From Micromussa lordhowensis (taxonomy: Eukaryota > Cnidaria > Anthozoa > Scleractinia > Lobophylliidae), in assembly GCA_964020085.1 (NCBI GenBank), contig OZ026604.1, positions 302,501 through 366,500 of the forward strand: a DNA stretch of 64,000 bases. Direction: 5' to 3'. Below are positions 47,971 through 59,287 of this stretch, piece by piece. Both the position numbers and the translations under genes were made by a program. Numbering within the stretch: position 1 is the stretch's first letter; the number at the start of each line of letters is the position of its first letter. A model generated the notes under the pieces. The model worked only from the letters and a program-made list of their open reading frames with translations, was not told where the DNA came from and did not search any database.

Positions 47971-48005
<35 letters not shown>

Positions 48006-48008
48006 GTA

Positions 48009-48039
<31 letters not shown>

Positions 48040-48045
48040 TATAAA
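47941..48045. repeat. (AAT)n / (ACT)n microsatellite in a MULE intron
   Basis: ACT units then long AAT runs with a few AGT variants, between exons 6 and 7 of the MULE gene. Confidence 0.97.
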
Positions 48046-48546
48046 TAGTCAACACCAACACCGTCTTCTGGATAAGATCTAAAGTCTCCTTTGCCATCCT
48101 TAGGGCAGCTCTACTCTGCCTTAGAGGGTCGAGAACACCTAAAAGGACAATTAGAAGTAATGTTCAAGAAGCGGACTTTGAATTAGATAGATTTCTTGCC
48201 AAAATCTAGGTTTAATAATCAATAATTTTGCTTTACATATTTTATATATTATGATCTCACGGCTTATTGAATCGTTTTTCTTTTTCTCTTTTATCTTTTA
48301 TTAGAATACAATTTATTGTAAAATTTTAATAATTGATTGTAATAATTATGTAAATATATACTCAAAATATTCCTATAATACTATAGTTTATATCAATGAT
48401 CTATATCTGTGATATAATAATTTGTTGTTCTTACTGATTTATAATTAACAATGATAATAACAATTATTCAAATGTTCTTTTAGCTTTTTATTGTAAGTAA
48501 TTTATTGTGAAGTTTTTATTAAATAAAATTGTTGAATTTTATGTAA

Positions 48547-48555
48547 ATAGTAATA

Positions 48556-48607
<52 letters not shown>
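48547..48607. repeat. (AAT)n microsatellite in the same MULE intron
   Basis: Long AAT run in the AT-rich intron between exons 6 and 7. Confidence 0.97.
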
Positions 48608-48609
<2 letters not shown>

Positions 48610-51600
48610 TGACACTTTCATTTTGATTAGGCATACTGAATCATCTCACTACCGTTCGGCAAGCAACACGTGAGAGTGCACAATGTAAGCGTATATTCAG
48701 GCAAGCGGTCACATTCATTTGCCTGCTCGATAATGGTGATCACTTTTTTTGCAGGGAATGGATTGTTTTTTCAGGCAACAGCCACGTAATGAGCCCTGTG
48801 AAAAAAAGACTTTTAACTAAAAAATTCAAATGCAAGTAATATTACGATAACATGTAGCTTGCATAGCTGACATTAATACACGACAAATATCCGAGTTGAA
48901 AATTTTTTTCATGCTCACCTTCCGTATTAACATTATCAGAGGGGATTTGTTTTTCTGTGTTCATTTGGTCTTTGTCCCCTCTCCAGTTCCCGGTGATCTC
49001 TATTTTTTCTTCTTTGGATGGCTTTGACAACCTCACGTTGATCTTTCTCGACTTTTTCTTTGTGGAGAAGAAACGTTTTTGTGGCACAATATTTCTGTTA
49101 TGTGGAGCACTCTCTTTAGGGGTGGGAAGGTGTTTATTGCCATGTTCACGAATGGAAGTAAACAAGCTGTGGGCAGAATTAATGCTTCTCTCTAACTGTT
49201 GTAAAGCGTCGTCATTTTCGCATCCTTCAATGTCACTAACAATAGCAAGCAATTTGTTTTTTAGTGATTGCTTCCGTCTTGCTCTTTCCGTCTCACGATC
49301 ATTGTTGGGAGCTTTCTTTAGACAGTCTTTAAGAAAGTTAATCTCTGCAGTTTTTTCTGCGAAATTCTTCTTATCTTGATCAGTACTCTGTGTTTCGCTA
49401 TGATCTGTTCCGTCTTCAGTCCACTGCCTTGCATAATTCTCATCCAGACAGTGGCTGCTCCTGCAAACAAGATGAATATGCTTGCAAATTGTAGTCGTGA
49501 TTAAGCTGTCGGGGCAGTTACACACATACATATGCACGCAGATGTTACACTCTTGGCACTTCAGCTGGCAGTTTTGTTGTTCATCACAGGCGTCCAATAG
49601 CTTTGATACTTTATAAGAACTTCTCCCGTCTTCTCCTAGTACCGTCCAGGTATTGGAACACTGGGCTTTCACGGAGCCAGTCGAGAGAGTCAAACTGCGT
49701 AGATGCCTTTCTTGTATTATATTTATGCGTGTTGTAACCTTTCCCTTGGTCAGTTTAATCAGACGATCAAAGGTTTTATCTCTAACATATTTTAAAAGGT
49801 TGAGGAGACAGTTGTCTAACCGTTTGTTAGTTTTCCCTTTCAAGTACTGATACTTGAAAACCTTATGGAAGGCTTCCACAAACATGTTTGTGTTGATCCC
49901 CAGGCCAACTCTGAAGCAGTAGGCCCACTGTTCTTTTCGGCTTGCCCACTCCCGTTCAAAGTATTTCTTGAATGACGCTGTTTTTGTTGAGAGGCTAAGG
50001 CGTTTGAGAAAACCTCGCAAGCAGTCGTCGAACAGTGTTTCATCAGTTTGTTCGAGAACTGTCCGAAACATCTTGTAAACCTCGAGTTCCGTTGCTATGT
50101 CACCAACTTTTTTCCTTAATTCGTGATTTATCGCTTTATCCACATGCCACGTACATAACAACTTCTGCGGACGTGGACATTCGTCCATAACTCCCACCCA
50201 AGCATTATAGAATTGTGGGGCAATGTCGCTCATGAACCAAGAGCTTGAAATAGCACCAGTGTTCTTCTTAACCTCGCTGAAGAAGTTACACATTGTTGTA
50301 AAGTCTTCGTGGTTTGAAATACACCACGCAGCTGGAAATCCCTCTCCAAACTCATCGATCACTAAAAGGGTCGTGAGGAGGAAGTCATACCCATTAGTTC
50401 CGTGTGTGCTGTCACAGCACACACCGTTGGGCCCAAATTTCTTCAGCATGCTCTTTTGAAATGGGCTCTGAATCACTATAACGATATCATCGTTGGCCAG
50501 GTCGTAGCCCTCAAGGGTTTCGCCTTGAAACTTATTGAAGAGAATGGGATTCGCGTCCGGGGAACCTCTCCATTCGGTTATCCAGGCCAAGACACTATCT
50601 AGGTCGTTTTGATGTCTTTGATAGTCTTTAAGGCCAAATGCTCGTTGAATGTTAGAGAGATCTTTTCTTTCCAATAGATGTTCACGTGATAAGTTATCCT
50701 CAGTCACACTCTCTCTAATGTCACTGAGGATCCTGTCTCTTGGCACCCCTTGTTGTATTTTGGCTGCCAGCTCTTGCCGTTTTTCTTTAGCAAGCCTTAT
50801 GTGCTGCAGTTCTTTTTCGTGGCCATAGTGGGTATAGCAAACGTCAACTGTGATTGTACCATCGTCTACGTACGTTACAACTAAAGTTGACGTGCAATTC
50901 CTCTCAATCTTGCAGCTTCCTGTTCAAAAAGGACATATTGATTACATTTGTCACCTCGGGTACACTGCGATGTGTAGCTGAGTTCATTTTACCTGAGGGC
51001 GGATTTTTTTTCTTATCTCTGCTACCGAATCCGCACAGGCAGTAAATCCCGTGTCATGAATAAAGAATGCACCAGACTGCAACATGATCTACGTGTAGTA
51101 ACCCCCTATCCCAAAACAGTTAACAGGGTAATGCCTCTCATTTACAATCTGACTTTTACAATGACTACTATTCATTTACCTTGCGATTTTAGACGGCGTT
51201 TTCCACTCCGGCGTGGTCTGTAGGTACCACACCTGTTGCACTGGAAATATTCCACTTTCCGCCCGCTACGTTCATTTTTCTTGGTTCCTGTGGTAATGGA
51301 AGTTCAGATTTTAACTTCATCTTTACCCGCATTTGAAGCAATACTACTTTCTATTAACTATAGCCCTCTTTAAAGAAACCCACCTGTTACTTTGACAAAG
51401 GAACAGCCTTCTTTTTCCTCCATTTCTGCTTTCCATGCTGCAAATTCTACAAAGAAGGTAAATCATTATTGATATCTGTAATTAGAGTGAAATGCAATAA
51501 TTTATAGGATTGAGCAGAATAGTGAGAAGAACAAATGTTGATGTTTTTGGCATCTAAAAAACTCATTTGAGGCATTCTACTTTTCGAAACATGACAACAC

Positions 51601-52157
51601 TTACTTTGTTTGTGCCGCGGCTAACTAGCCTAGAGGGGAGTAGCATGTGTGTACGATGTTATTTAATATTTGCATACTAGGTCTTATGTCACATGTATGT
51701 GAAAAGAAATCTACTTCATGGTATGTAGCTTAAATTACGATTAAATTAATGTCATGATGCTCGAGATCGGGCGATGAAAGGAGACATAAGGATTACAATG
51801 TAAGCAATCGCAAAATACCTTTAACATTTTGCATCAGTAGAGCTTCCGTCTTAAAACTGAACCCATGTTCCGTGGACAGATGTTCCCGTAAATCTTTAAT
51901 TCGGTAGAATTGCCTACCACACTCAATGCATAAGCAATTCCCGCTTTGAAAAGTTAGCGTTTGGCCATCCATAGCATGTTTTCTCATCATATGCCTTTTC
52001 ATATTTGAAACTTTAGGGCAAGCGTAATCACACTCAGGGCACTTGTGTACCTTAGTAACTTCGTCCATTTTAACTTCTTTGACTTTCTTGTGCATGGTTT
52101 TCTGTTGTACTGGTTTTTGGCCTTTCCCCTGATCTGTCTCCTGTGCTAATTCCGGGT

Positions 52158-53936
52158 CTATGTCATGCAGTGGTCCTGGGGATGTGTCCTGGAATGGTCC
52201 CGAAGCTGTGTTCTGGGCTGGTTCTGGAGCTGTGTCCTGGGGTGGTTCCCAAGCTGTGTCCTGGGGTGTTTCCTGGACTGTCTCTTGGGGTGGTTCCGGG
52301 GCTGAGTCCAGAGGTTTTTAATTTCCCCCGCTGTCTCCTCAGGTGGTTCCGGGGCTGAGTCCTGCGGTGTTTCCTGGGCTGTCTCCTGGGGTAGTTCTGG
52401 GGCCGAGTCCTGGGGCGTTGTCCGAGGTGTTTCCTCGGGTTGACCCGGGCCTAAGTCCTTGGGTAAGGTCGGTGCTGTCTCTTGTGATGGTTGCAGGGTA
52501 GTGTCTTGAGGTGGCTGCGGGGCTGTGCCCTGAGGTAGTTCCGGGGAGGTCTCCCGCAGTGGTTCAAAAGCTGTCCTCGGGAGTGGTTCCGAGGCTGTCT
52601 CCTTGGGTGGTTCCGATGCTGTCTCCTGTGGTGGTTCCGGGGCTGCCCCCTCGAGTGGTTCCGGGTCTGCCATCTCCAGTAGTTCCGGATCTGCCACTAG
52701 CGGGGTTTGCAGCTTTGTCTCCTGAGGTTGATCCTCCTCCGCTATAGTTGAGGCGAACTGGTCTCCTGAAAAGGAAGGCTTGATCCCGAGTAATTGCAGA
52801 TCAATATCTTTGGCAGTTAACCAGTGAATCAGCACTCTTCGTAAATAGCTAGAATGTTTTGTAGGATTTGCTATCCAGGAAATTTCATTAGGAAGAGAAC
52901 GTTTGGTGTCGAGAAAGCCAGATCTCCACAGAGTAGGACTAAGGCAACTTATGGCACCCATGACAACAACAATTATTCCACAAATGTTACCACAGGATTG
53001 CAAAGGGATGTTCTTAAAACAGCTGTCAGTGCATCGGTGAAAACCACTGCCGTTGCCTTCTGGTTTGTGTGCAACAAATCTCCCGTGGGCTGGTTTTCTG
53101 AAAATGGGAAACACCCCTGAAAAACCGCTAAGAATGGAGTCCACTTTGGATTTCAGGTTAGTTGGAACAGCCCAGCCAAGAGTGTCACAGTAAAACCACT
53201 TGTTTTGAACTGTATCTACATATAGCAGAGTCCAGTGGCACCCAGGGTTCTCGGGTGTGGCTACGCATGTCTCTCTGATGTTACCCGCAACATTAATAAT
53301 GAACACAATGCTTCTGATCTGCTTACCCCGTCTGATGGTAGATGTCCAACGTTGTAGCTCCGTTTCGTTCAATGGTATTAGATCATTAAGGATGAATGCT
53401 GCAGTTGCAACGTTGTAGCTGCTGGCATTAAGTAGATCTATAAAGGCTTGAATTGTGGCAATGTTCACCCAGTTGTTGCAAGTAAGGGTCGCCAGATCTG
53501 AAGAAAGTGTTGCTTTGCCAAGGACGACTTTACTGTCATTGTAGGCCAATAAAAGCTTCTTAAAGCCGTCCAAAAATCCTGGAGGTGCACATTGCTCGTT
53601 TGGTGGACGAGGTTCCACTGTTAGCCACTGCACCTCATGATTTACCCGATGAGAGACATCCCTTAGCGAATGGATTTTCAGCAATGTTTCCAATGTCGAC
53701 CTTGTGTAGGTACCAACAGAACAGGTGATAGCGGTATACTTTGCACTGTTAAGCGTGTGCAGCATATGTTCACAAACGGACTTGGAAGGAATCCGTGATA
53801 CGTTACTGACGTCAGTGATATGATCTGGGGTTTTAGAATGAAGGGCTTGAACCCCAGTGGCAACAATTGTCGGGAAGGAGATATTGGCTAGATCGCCTCT
53901 GTTCGTTGCGTGGAACTTGTTGTTGATGACGATCTC
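52158..53936 (-). other. Ulp1-like protease and proline-rich repeat part of the MULE gene
   Basis: Third exon up to the frameshift. Ulp1/C48 enzymes remove SUMO or related modifiers; here the triad reads His (GCHW), Asp (YCDT) and Cys (NICGI). About 180 residues of PEPPQETA-like repeats follow; these can tolerate length change. A base is missing near 52310-52325, after which the same repeat continues in another frame up to the C2H2 fingers. Confidence 0.85.
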
Positions 53937-53987
53937 CTACAATAGTAATGAAACAATAGCCTTCATATGATCTTTTCTTTTTAACAA

Positions 53988-54090
53988 CTTTTATTGTTAT
54001 TATTACTATTGTTAATATTATTATTATTATTATTGTTATTGTTATTATTATTATTATTATCATTATCATCATTAGTACTATTATCATTAT
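53988..54090. repeat. (ATT)n-type microsatellite in MULE intron 2
   Basis: Imperfect ATT/GTT/ATC units between exons 2 and 3. Hydrophobic open frames across it are artefacts. Confidence 0.95.
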
Positions 54091-54941
54091 TGTTACTTTT
54101 AGACTATATTAATTTTATCATTTGTTTCTATTATCTATGTTATTATTTGTTTGTTTGTACATCGTCATTTTCATTGTATCATTATTCTTATTATCATTAT
54201 CATTACCATTATTTTTATTGTTATTATTACAATATTGCAATCGATTATTTCTTAAACAGGGAAACAAAAATCCATACTTTAATAACATCTTCCATGGCAA
54301 GTAGTAGAAGATGAAAAAGTTGGGACTGGTATTGCTTCATACACATTCTCCGCTTTTTTCGTAACACACGCACCATGCGTTACACGCACTTGAATCGACA
54401 AACTCCAGCCTGCCACAGCATCATTTCTTTTAATATTTACCTTAAGTACTGGATCTATGTCTATGAGCGAGGTACTCGATGAGGCAACAGATTTCTTTTT
54501 CCTTTTGTAACCTAGAAGAGAAGATTGAGCAACTGCATGACCAAGACTTATCTCACGCATACTGAAGTGGCAAACGTAAACCGCCAAGGAGCGAAAGATC
54601 ATCTTACCTTTTGCTGTTCTCAAGCTCATCTTCTGGATTCTTTTGCAAAGTAAACAGACCGGAGGGACTATGCAGCGAAGTAGCTGTGTTCAAACGCTGA
54701 ATCGAATACAACTGAGTATGCTAGTTTGGCGCGCTTTTCCCGCCTTAACTTAGCAGCCACGCTTGATCCTGGTTGACCCTGGTTGACCCCAAGTGCTGCT
54801 GTGCGTGACGGACTTTGCCAGATTTTCTGAAGCGATCAACTTTAGCGTCGTATCGAAGGATTGCTAGCTTAAGAAATCAACAGTAATTTATACCGGGGAT
54901 TTTTTTACACTGATAAGTAACGTTTAACATCATTTAATCCA

Positions 54942-56085
54942 GTTGGTTTTGGCACAAAAATTGGGATATTTAGGAACTCTTTGTCCAGTTTTCAGATCTG
55001 TAGTATTTGTACAATCAGTTTAACTAGATTTACCTGCAAATTCAGCGCTTCGTGTCAAAATATTGAGAACTGATTTGCGCGTTAAATTAAAAGGCCTAGT
55101 TTAAAAGTGATAATACATAGCATTAGCCCATATATTAGTATTTCTCTTTATTTTTATATTATCGAAATATTTTCTGAACAAGAAATAAAGCAGGCAAAGC
55201 TCGTGGAAAATTGAATAGAGTTTCATGCCAAAAAAAAAAATGAAGTATTAAGGATTGCCCCGCCCCTCCCTTCGCCTGTGAATTACATAGTAATAATTAA
55301 CAAAGGTAACGTGACTCGGTTATTACGCAACATTTTGAACATTATTTAGTGCGTTGTAATAAGCATAAGCAGCTCCTGTGTGTACAAATAAACTTATATG
55401 CTTGTTTTTTCGTCCTGTGTGATGCAGTGATGCGTGTAAAAGTATTGATCCGAGGACCATTTCACCGATCTCGCGATCGGAGCTATTCCTGTACATTCGT
55501 CACGGCAGAAGTTAAATACAGGAATCGCTCCGGAAAACTAAGACAGCTGTTTACTATTCTCAATCTCATATTTTGCTACAGAGAAAAGCAAAACGGGCTT
55601 ATTATAGCTTGTCAATCGACTATAACTCTGTTTTCCTGTTCTGAGGTGTATCTCCCAAAGAAACAGAAGAACGTCCAGCGTTCAGTGAAGAAAACGTGAC
55701 GGCAGCTTTCGGAGCTATTCCTGTACAGCGGTTACATACAGGAATCGCTCCGAGGCCAAGTCGCGTTTGAAAGGAATCGAGACGATTCTCTCTCTTATCC
55801 ACGCAAACAATTCATTTCCAGCGATGTAAGTAGATGGATTTGCCTGCCTTAATTGCTTTTTAAATTCTTTGTGCACATGTTAACGTTTATCGCGATTTTG
55901 GCGGCAATGAGCAGAACAAGAGAGCAACGCAAGCGACTCATAAAGCTAAAAATATATACACGCAACCTTTCAGAGATCATGTGAAGTGAAAAGTGTCACT
56001 TAGAATCAAGCATTAACTTATTAACTAATTACTATTTTTATCATCCAATTACAGGTCGGAGCCATTCCTGTATTTAGCCGCTAGT
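54942..56085 (-). repeat. right terminal inverted repeat of the MULE (1,144 bp)
   Basis: Reverse complement of 45405-46547. A shared GGACAAAGAG site lies 1,100 bp from the left end and 1,099 bp from the right end, so only one net base of indel has accumulated. It also carries five TACAGGAATNGCTCCG motifs. The gene start at 54629 lies just inside, so the promoter probably lies within or next to this repeat. Confidence 0.97.
55478..56072. promoter_or_regulatory. five TACAGGAATNGCTCCG sites in the right TIR
   Basis: Sites at 55478-55493, 55517-55532, 55710-55725, 55737-55752 and 56057-56072, at exactly the same offsets (13, 333, 360, 553 and 592 bp) from the element end as on the left. Confidence 0.7.
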
Positions 56086-56293
56086 CCCCGTGTCTTGTTC
56101 CGCCATCTTTGTTTTCACTGCGTGACATTCCAGTCAGCGCCTTGACCAAGACTTCATACAAGCCCCACCGAAGTGGTTGCAGAGAAGTACTGGGAGCCAC
56201 TTTCCGTCCTGCCCATCTCACCAATCTGATGAAAGCAGGAATCACTCTGCCCCAGATTCTTGGTTGTCTTCTTGTTCTTGGTTTTTGATACGC

Positions 56294-56378
56294 GGACGGC
56301 AACCGGAAAAGACCATTTCGCGTGCTAGGACCGTATTTTCTCCCAGATTTTTATACTACTCATCTCTAATGGAGAAAT
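56294..56378 (+). repeat. 85-bp direct repeat, copy 1
   Basis: GACGGCAACCG...CATCTCTAATGGAGAAA. It recurs in direct orientation at 57692-57776 and lies immediately before LINE copy 3. Confidence 0.9.
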
Positions 56379-56379
56379 A

Positions 56380-57272
56380 GTCCCGGCTATTGGAAAATGA
56401 ACTGCTCCCTTTTAGAAGATGATGATTATATTAACGATATCACGGTAAAAATTCCAGAGTGGTTAGCTGAAGGTTATAAAGAGCTGTCGGATAATCGAAA
56501 TATCTGGGACTGGATAAAATACAACATTAGAATTCATACAATCCAGCATTCGAAACGTAAGGCAAAAGAAAGAAATGATAAAGAAAACACTCTCCAGAAT
56601 GATTACGCCAAGGCAAAGCAAAATGTTGACTTAGATCCAAACAGCACAAACGTTAATGCTCTTGATTCGGCCAAGGAAAATCTTGAACTATTTTATGAAG
56701 AAAAAGTCCAAGGAATTGTGATTCGTGCGCGGGCTCGCTGGCATGAACATGGCGAAAGAAGTAGCAAATACGTCCTTAATTTGGAGAAAAGGAATCATGT
56801 TAAAAAGCACATGCGGAGATTGAAAATTAGCGGCTCGATTAAAACTGATCCCTTCAGTATACTTTCGGAACAAAAATGTTTCTATCAGGATCTATACACA
56901 AGCAAGAATATAAGATCGGATTGTACGCGGACAGCTGAATCTTTCTTGAGTAATTTAAACATTCCTAGACTTACTGAAGAACAAAAACTATCGTGTGAGG
57001 GTAAAATAACTCCAGAGGAATGCGCCGCGGTACTAGAAAATTTTCAAAACAACAAATCTCCAGGGAATGACGGAATTCCAGTAGAATTTTATAAAAAATT
57101 CTGGTCACTTATAAGCGAACCTTTCACGAAATGTGTCAATGAATGTTTTGAAAAAGGTGAGATGTCACGCTCTCAAAAACAGGCGGTTATAACCCGTATT
57201 GAAAAGAAAGGGAAGGATCGATTATCACTAGAAAACTGGCGACCAATTTCTCTTGTTAACGTCGATGCAAAA
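56380..57272 (+). pseudogene. LINE copy 3: internal fragment
   Basis: The plus strand is open from VPGYWKMNCSLL (the region after the endonuclease) through RARARWHEHGERSSKY, NKSPGNDGIPVEFYKKFW and WRPISLVNVDAKI, where it stops abruptly at about 57272. The rest of the reverse transcriptase is missing. It is closest to LINE copy 2. No internal stops occur in the fragment, so truncation rather than slow decay is the main damage. Confidence 0.9.
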
Positions 57273-57373
57273 ATACGTCATATGGAAAATAGTGCGCCGA
57301 GTTTAATATTTTTCGCTTTGTAAAATCGTGGAAATAAAAATCGGCAGCAACACCCGGTTTGAGAATTTACTAA

Positions 57374-57488
57374 AACAATCATTCCATTCGCCCTTGTTGG
57401 ATATGAAGTGATTATAACCAACTCGCGCTACGCGCTCGTTGGTTATTTTATCACTTCATATCCAACGCGGGCTCATGGAATAATTGTT
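57374..57488. repeat. 115-bp fold-back palindrome
   Basis: GTTGGATATGAAGTGAT (57395) pairs with ATCACTTCATATCCAAC (57449). The centre reads CTCGCGCTACGCGCTCG, and the outer parts are AACAATCATTCCAT / ATGGAATAATTGTT. Confidence 0.9.
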
Positions 57489-57691
57489 ATATAGTAAGTA
57501 GGCACTAAGAGATTGTAATGGTAGGTTATTGCGTAATTGTGTAAGTAAGTTTAAGAACAAAAATAAAATGTTAACAAACTAAAAAAACAAAAAAAAAAAC
57601 TCATTATCTGACTGCAGTAAAAATTTAAAAAAATACTATCGACTAGAAAATTTTCGCGCGAACGTCCTTAAGCATGCGCGTGTGAGACGTG

Positions 57692-57776
57692 AGACGGCAA
57701 CCGTAAGAGAACATTTCGCGCGCTAGGACAGTATTGTCTCCCAGATTTTTATACTACTCATCTCTAATGGAGAAAA
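57692..57776 (+). repeat. 85-bp direct repeat, copy 2
   Basis: Matches 56294-56378 with a handful of mismatches. LINE copy 3 and a palindrome lie between the two copies. Confidence 0.9.
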
Positions 57777-59100
57777 GATTCTTAGCAATGAGAATGTGGT
57801 TGAGTGGGGACAAGTTAAAAGTCCAAAAACGCGCGTGCTTAAGCTCCCTATAAATAAAGCTTCTACTACTAGGATAAAACGCGCTATTTCGTGTACTTGA
57901 GTTTTACTTTAATAATAATTTTAATCTGACACCTCCAAGTAATGGAAAACGCAAATCACTGGCTTTGTTCGCAACAGTACTTTCATCCCAGGAGCCCATT
58001 ACTCGGAGCCTTCATCTCCCATACAAGCCCTTAGAGTAAACCCTTTCTGATGAAAAGCTATTTACAGAAATAGTTTCCGCGGAAAATTTGTCACGCCCTA
58101 GTGCGTAATAACCAATAAACCAAACAGAGCGCAGCTCAGACATGCTCATGCTTTTTGTGTTCGGAAGAATCTTTGACAACAAGGGCAGAAAGCGTGAGGG
58201 GAAATTTATTTATTTAAATGTATTTTTGAGGGAAAGCCTCTTCTAAAAAAAATTCAATATTGGAAAGGGTTGACTCAAGGGTACACAGCACGTATGGAAG
58301 CTCCGGGTAATGGGCTCCTGTTTCATGCGCATTATCGCCCTGGCTTACTTGAACTGGGGAACTGGAGACCCGGAGAAGAATGACAAAATATCTTAGGGAT
58401 CAGATTTTCGAACAAGTCTGAAAGTAATTCTAGGCTTGAGGCAACACAAGCAATTTTTTTTAATGAAACAAGAACCCCCCTAGGGTTCTGCAATAATTGC
58501 TCAACCAGATACACGCATTGACGTGACCTAATAGGTTACTATGGCAACAAAACAGCCATGTCAGAACGGCCTTTCTCTGGTACTTAAATGCCTTTGCATG
58601 TTTATACTAGAACCAGATGCAAGCCACAGAGGCTGCAGGGGGATTTGTCAATGTAAATCGGGGGAGGGTAATCAATATCTATTATAAGTAAAGGGACCAT
58701 TACAGTCAAGCTCTGTCTGCTGTACTGTTTATTCCTCAGACTGAGAGTTCTGAAATGCTTAGTTCATGCAGAACCATACTTCAGCTTTACATTTAGATTT
58801 TTCTCAAAATGCATCACTGCAAACACAATATTAAGTAGATTTTGTTTTCTTGCTCAGAAATTCCTGTTACCATAGTTACAAGGCACAAGTATGGAGTTTC
58901 CTATCTCTTGCCTTTCTCCTAATAATTGAAACTGTGGTGATATTATTTTCATTTTATCTGTTTGTACATATGTGGATTAAAACCAAAAAGCCATTAAGTG
59001 TCTCATTAAGATTTCAACCTTACATGCACTCTCTCATGTTTCATAGCTGTACTTTTATAGAGTAAAACTATTTATCAATCGGCGAATATCTGAGTATTAG
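57777..59100. other. non-coding stretch, no gene seen
   Basis: No coding sequence recognised. A composite CRE-like plus X-box motif occurs at 58519-58548. Confidence 0.45.
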
Positions 59101-59287
59101 TATATACCACACAAGTGAATAGTGCTTTTCGCGCACTCTGATTGGTTAACTGGGAGGTGATTAGCAAGTACTATTCGCCTCCGAGCAACCGGTGCGAGAG
59201 ATTTTAAAATTTCCGACTGCTTGTCACACATAACATAACATTTTGATCTGCTAATTATTCAGCTTGTGTGGTATATATTAAAACAAC
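59101..59287. mobile_element. 187-bp MITE
   Basis: TATATACCACACAAG at 59101-59115 is exactly complemented by CTTGTGTGGTATATA at 59273-59287. The interior is non-coding. The target duplication was not resolved. Confidence 0.68.

Larger units (their letters stand above)
47078..54629 (-). pseudogene. MULE gene: Ulp1-like protease / C2H2 / DDE transposase / SWIM / PHD fusion
   Basis: Nine minus-strand exons: 54629-54608, 54511-54441, 53936-51819, 51446-51384, 51287-51180, 50919-48919, 47927-47724, 47529-47433 and 47183-47078. All have GT-AG borders and agreeing phases, giving ~1,596 residues if one missing base near 52315 is allowed for. Domains in order: Ulp1/C48-like cysteine protease (CHWTLLYVD, FYCDTLGW, SCGNICGIIVVV: His, Asp, Cys); Pro/Glu/Thr-rich repeats of PEPPQETA type; two C2H2-like fingers (CPECDYAC, CIECGRQF); a basic zinc knuckle (FQCNRCG, VCYTHYGH); MULE core with Asp in CCDSTHG, Asp in WFMSDIAP, CTWH and Glu in FVEAFHKVFK; SWIM finger (CNCP...CKH); C-terminal PHD-like finger (CYSC, CESC, WEC, CTAC) with Asp where His is usual. 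Role: cut-and-paste transposition. The frameshift in the Pro-rich part is the only visible lesion. Confidence 0.9.
45405..56085 (-). mobile_element. complete 10.7-kb MULE (Mutator-like) transposon
   Basis: The element begins ACTAGCGGCTAAATACAGG and ends with its exact complement. It is flanked by a perfect 9-bp duplication, CCCCGTGTC (45396-45404 and 56086-56094), the hallmark length for Mutator-like transposition. Its terminal inverted repeats are ~1.14 kb and keep register to within one base. Inside is one nine-exon minus-strand gene (54629-47078) encoding a protease-transposase fusion. Intron microsatellites occur at 47941-48045, 48547-48607 and 53988-54090. The near-identical ends and single frameshift in the gene suggest a recent insertion. 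Confidence 0.95.

Noticed and set aside
47828..48097. Asn- or Ile-rich open frames
   Set aside because: They translate the AAT microsatellite in a MULE intron; the real exon here is 47927-47724.
52143..52747. Plus-strand open frames rich in VVPGLSP
   Set aside because: Antisense of the Pro-rich repeat in the MULE gene; splice phases support the minus strand only.
53833..54314. Leucine/isoleucine-rich open frames that look like membrane proteins
   Set aside because: They translate an ATT-type microsatellite inside a MULE intron.
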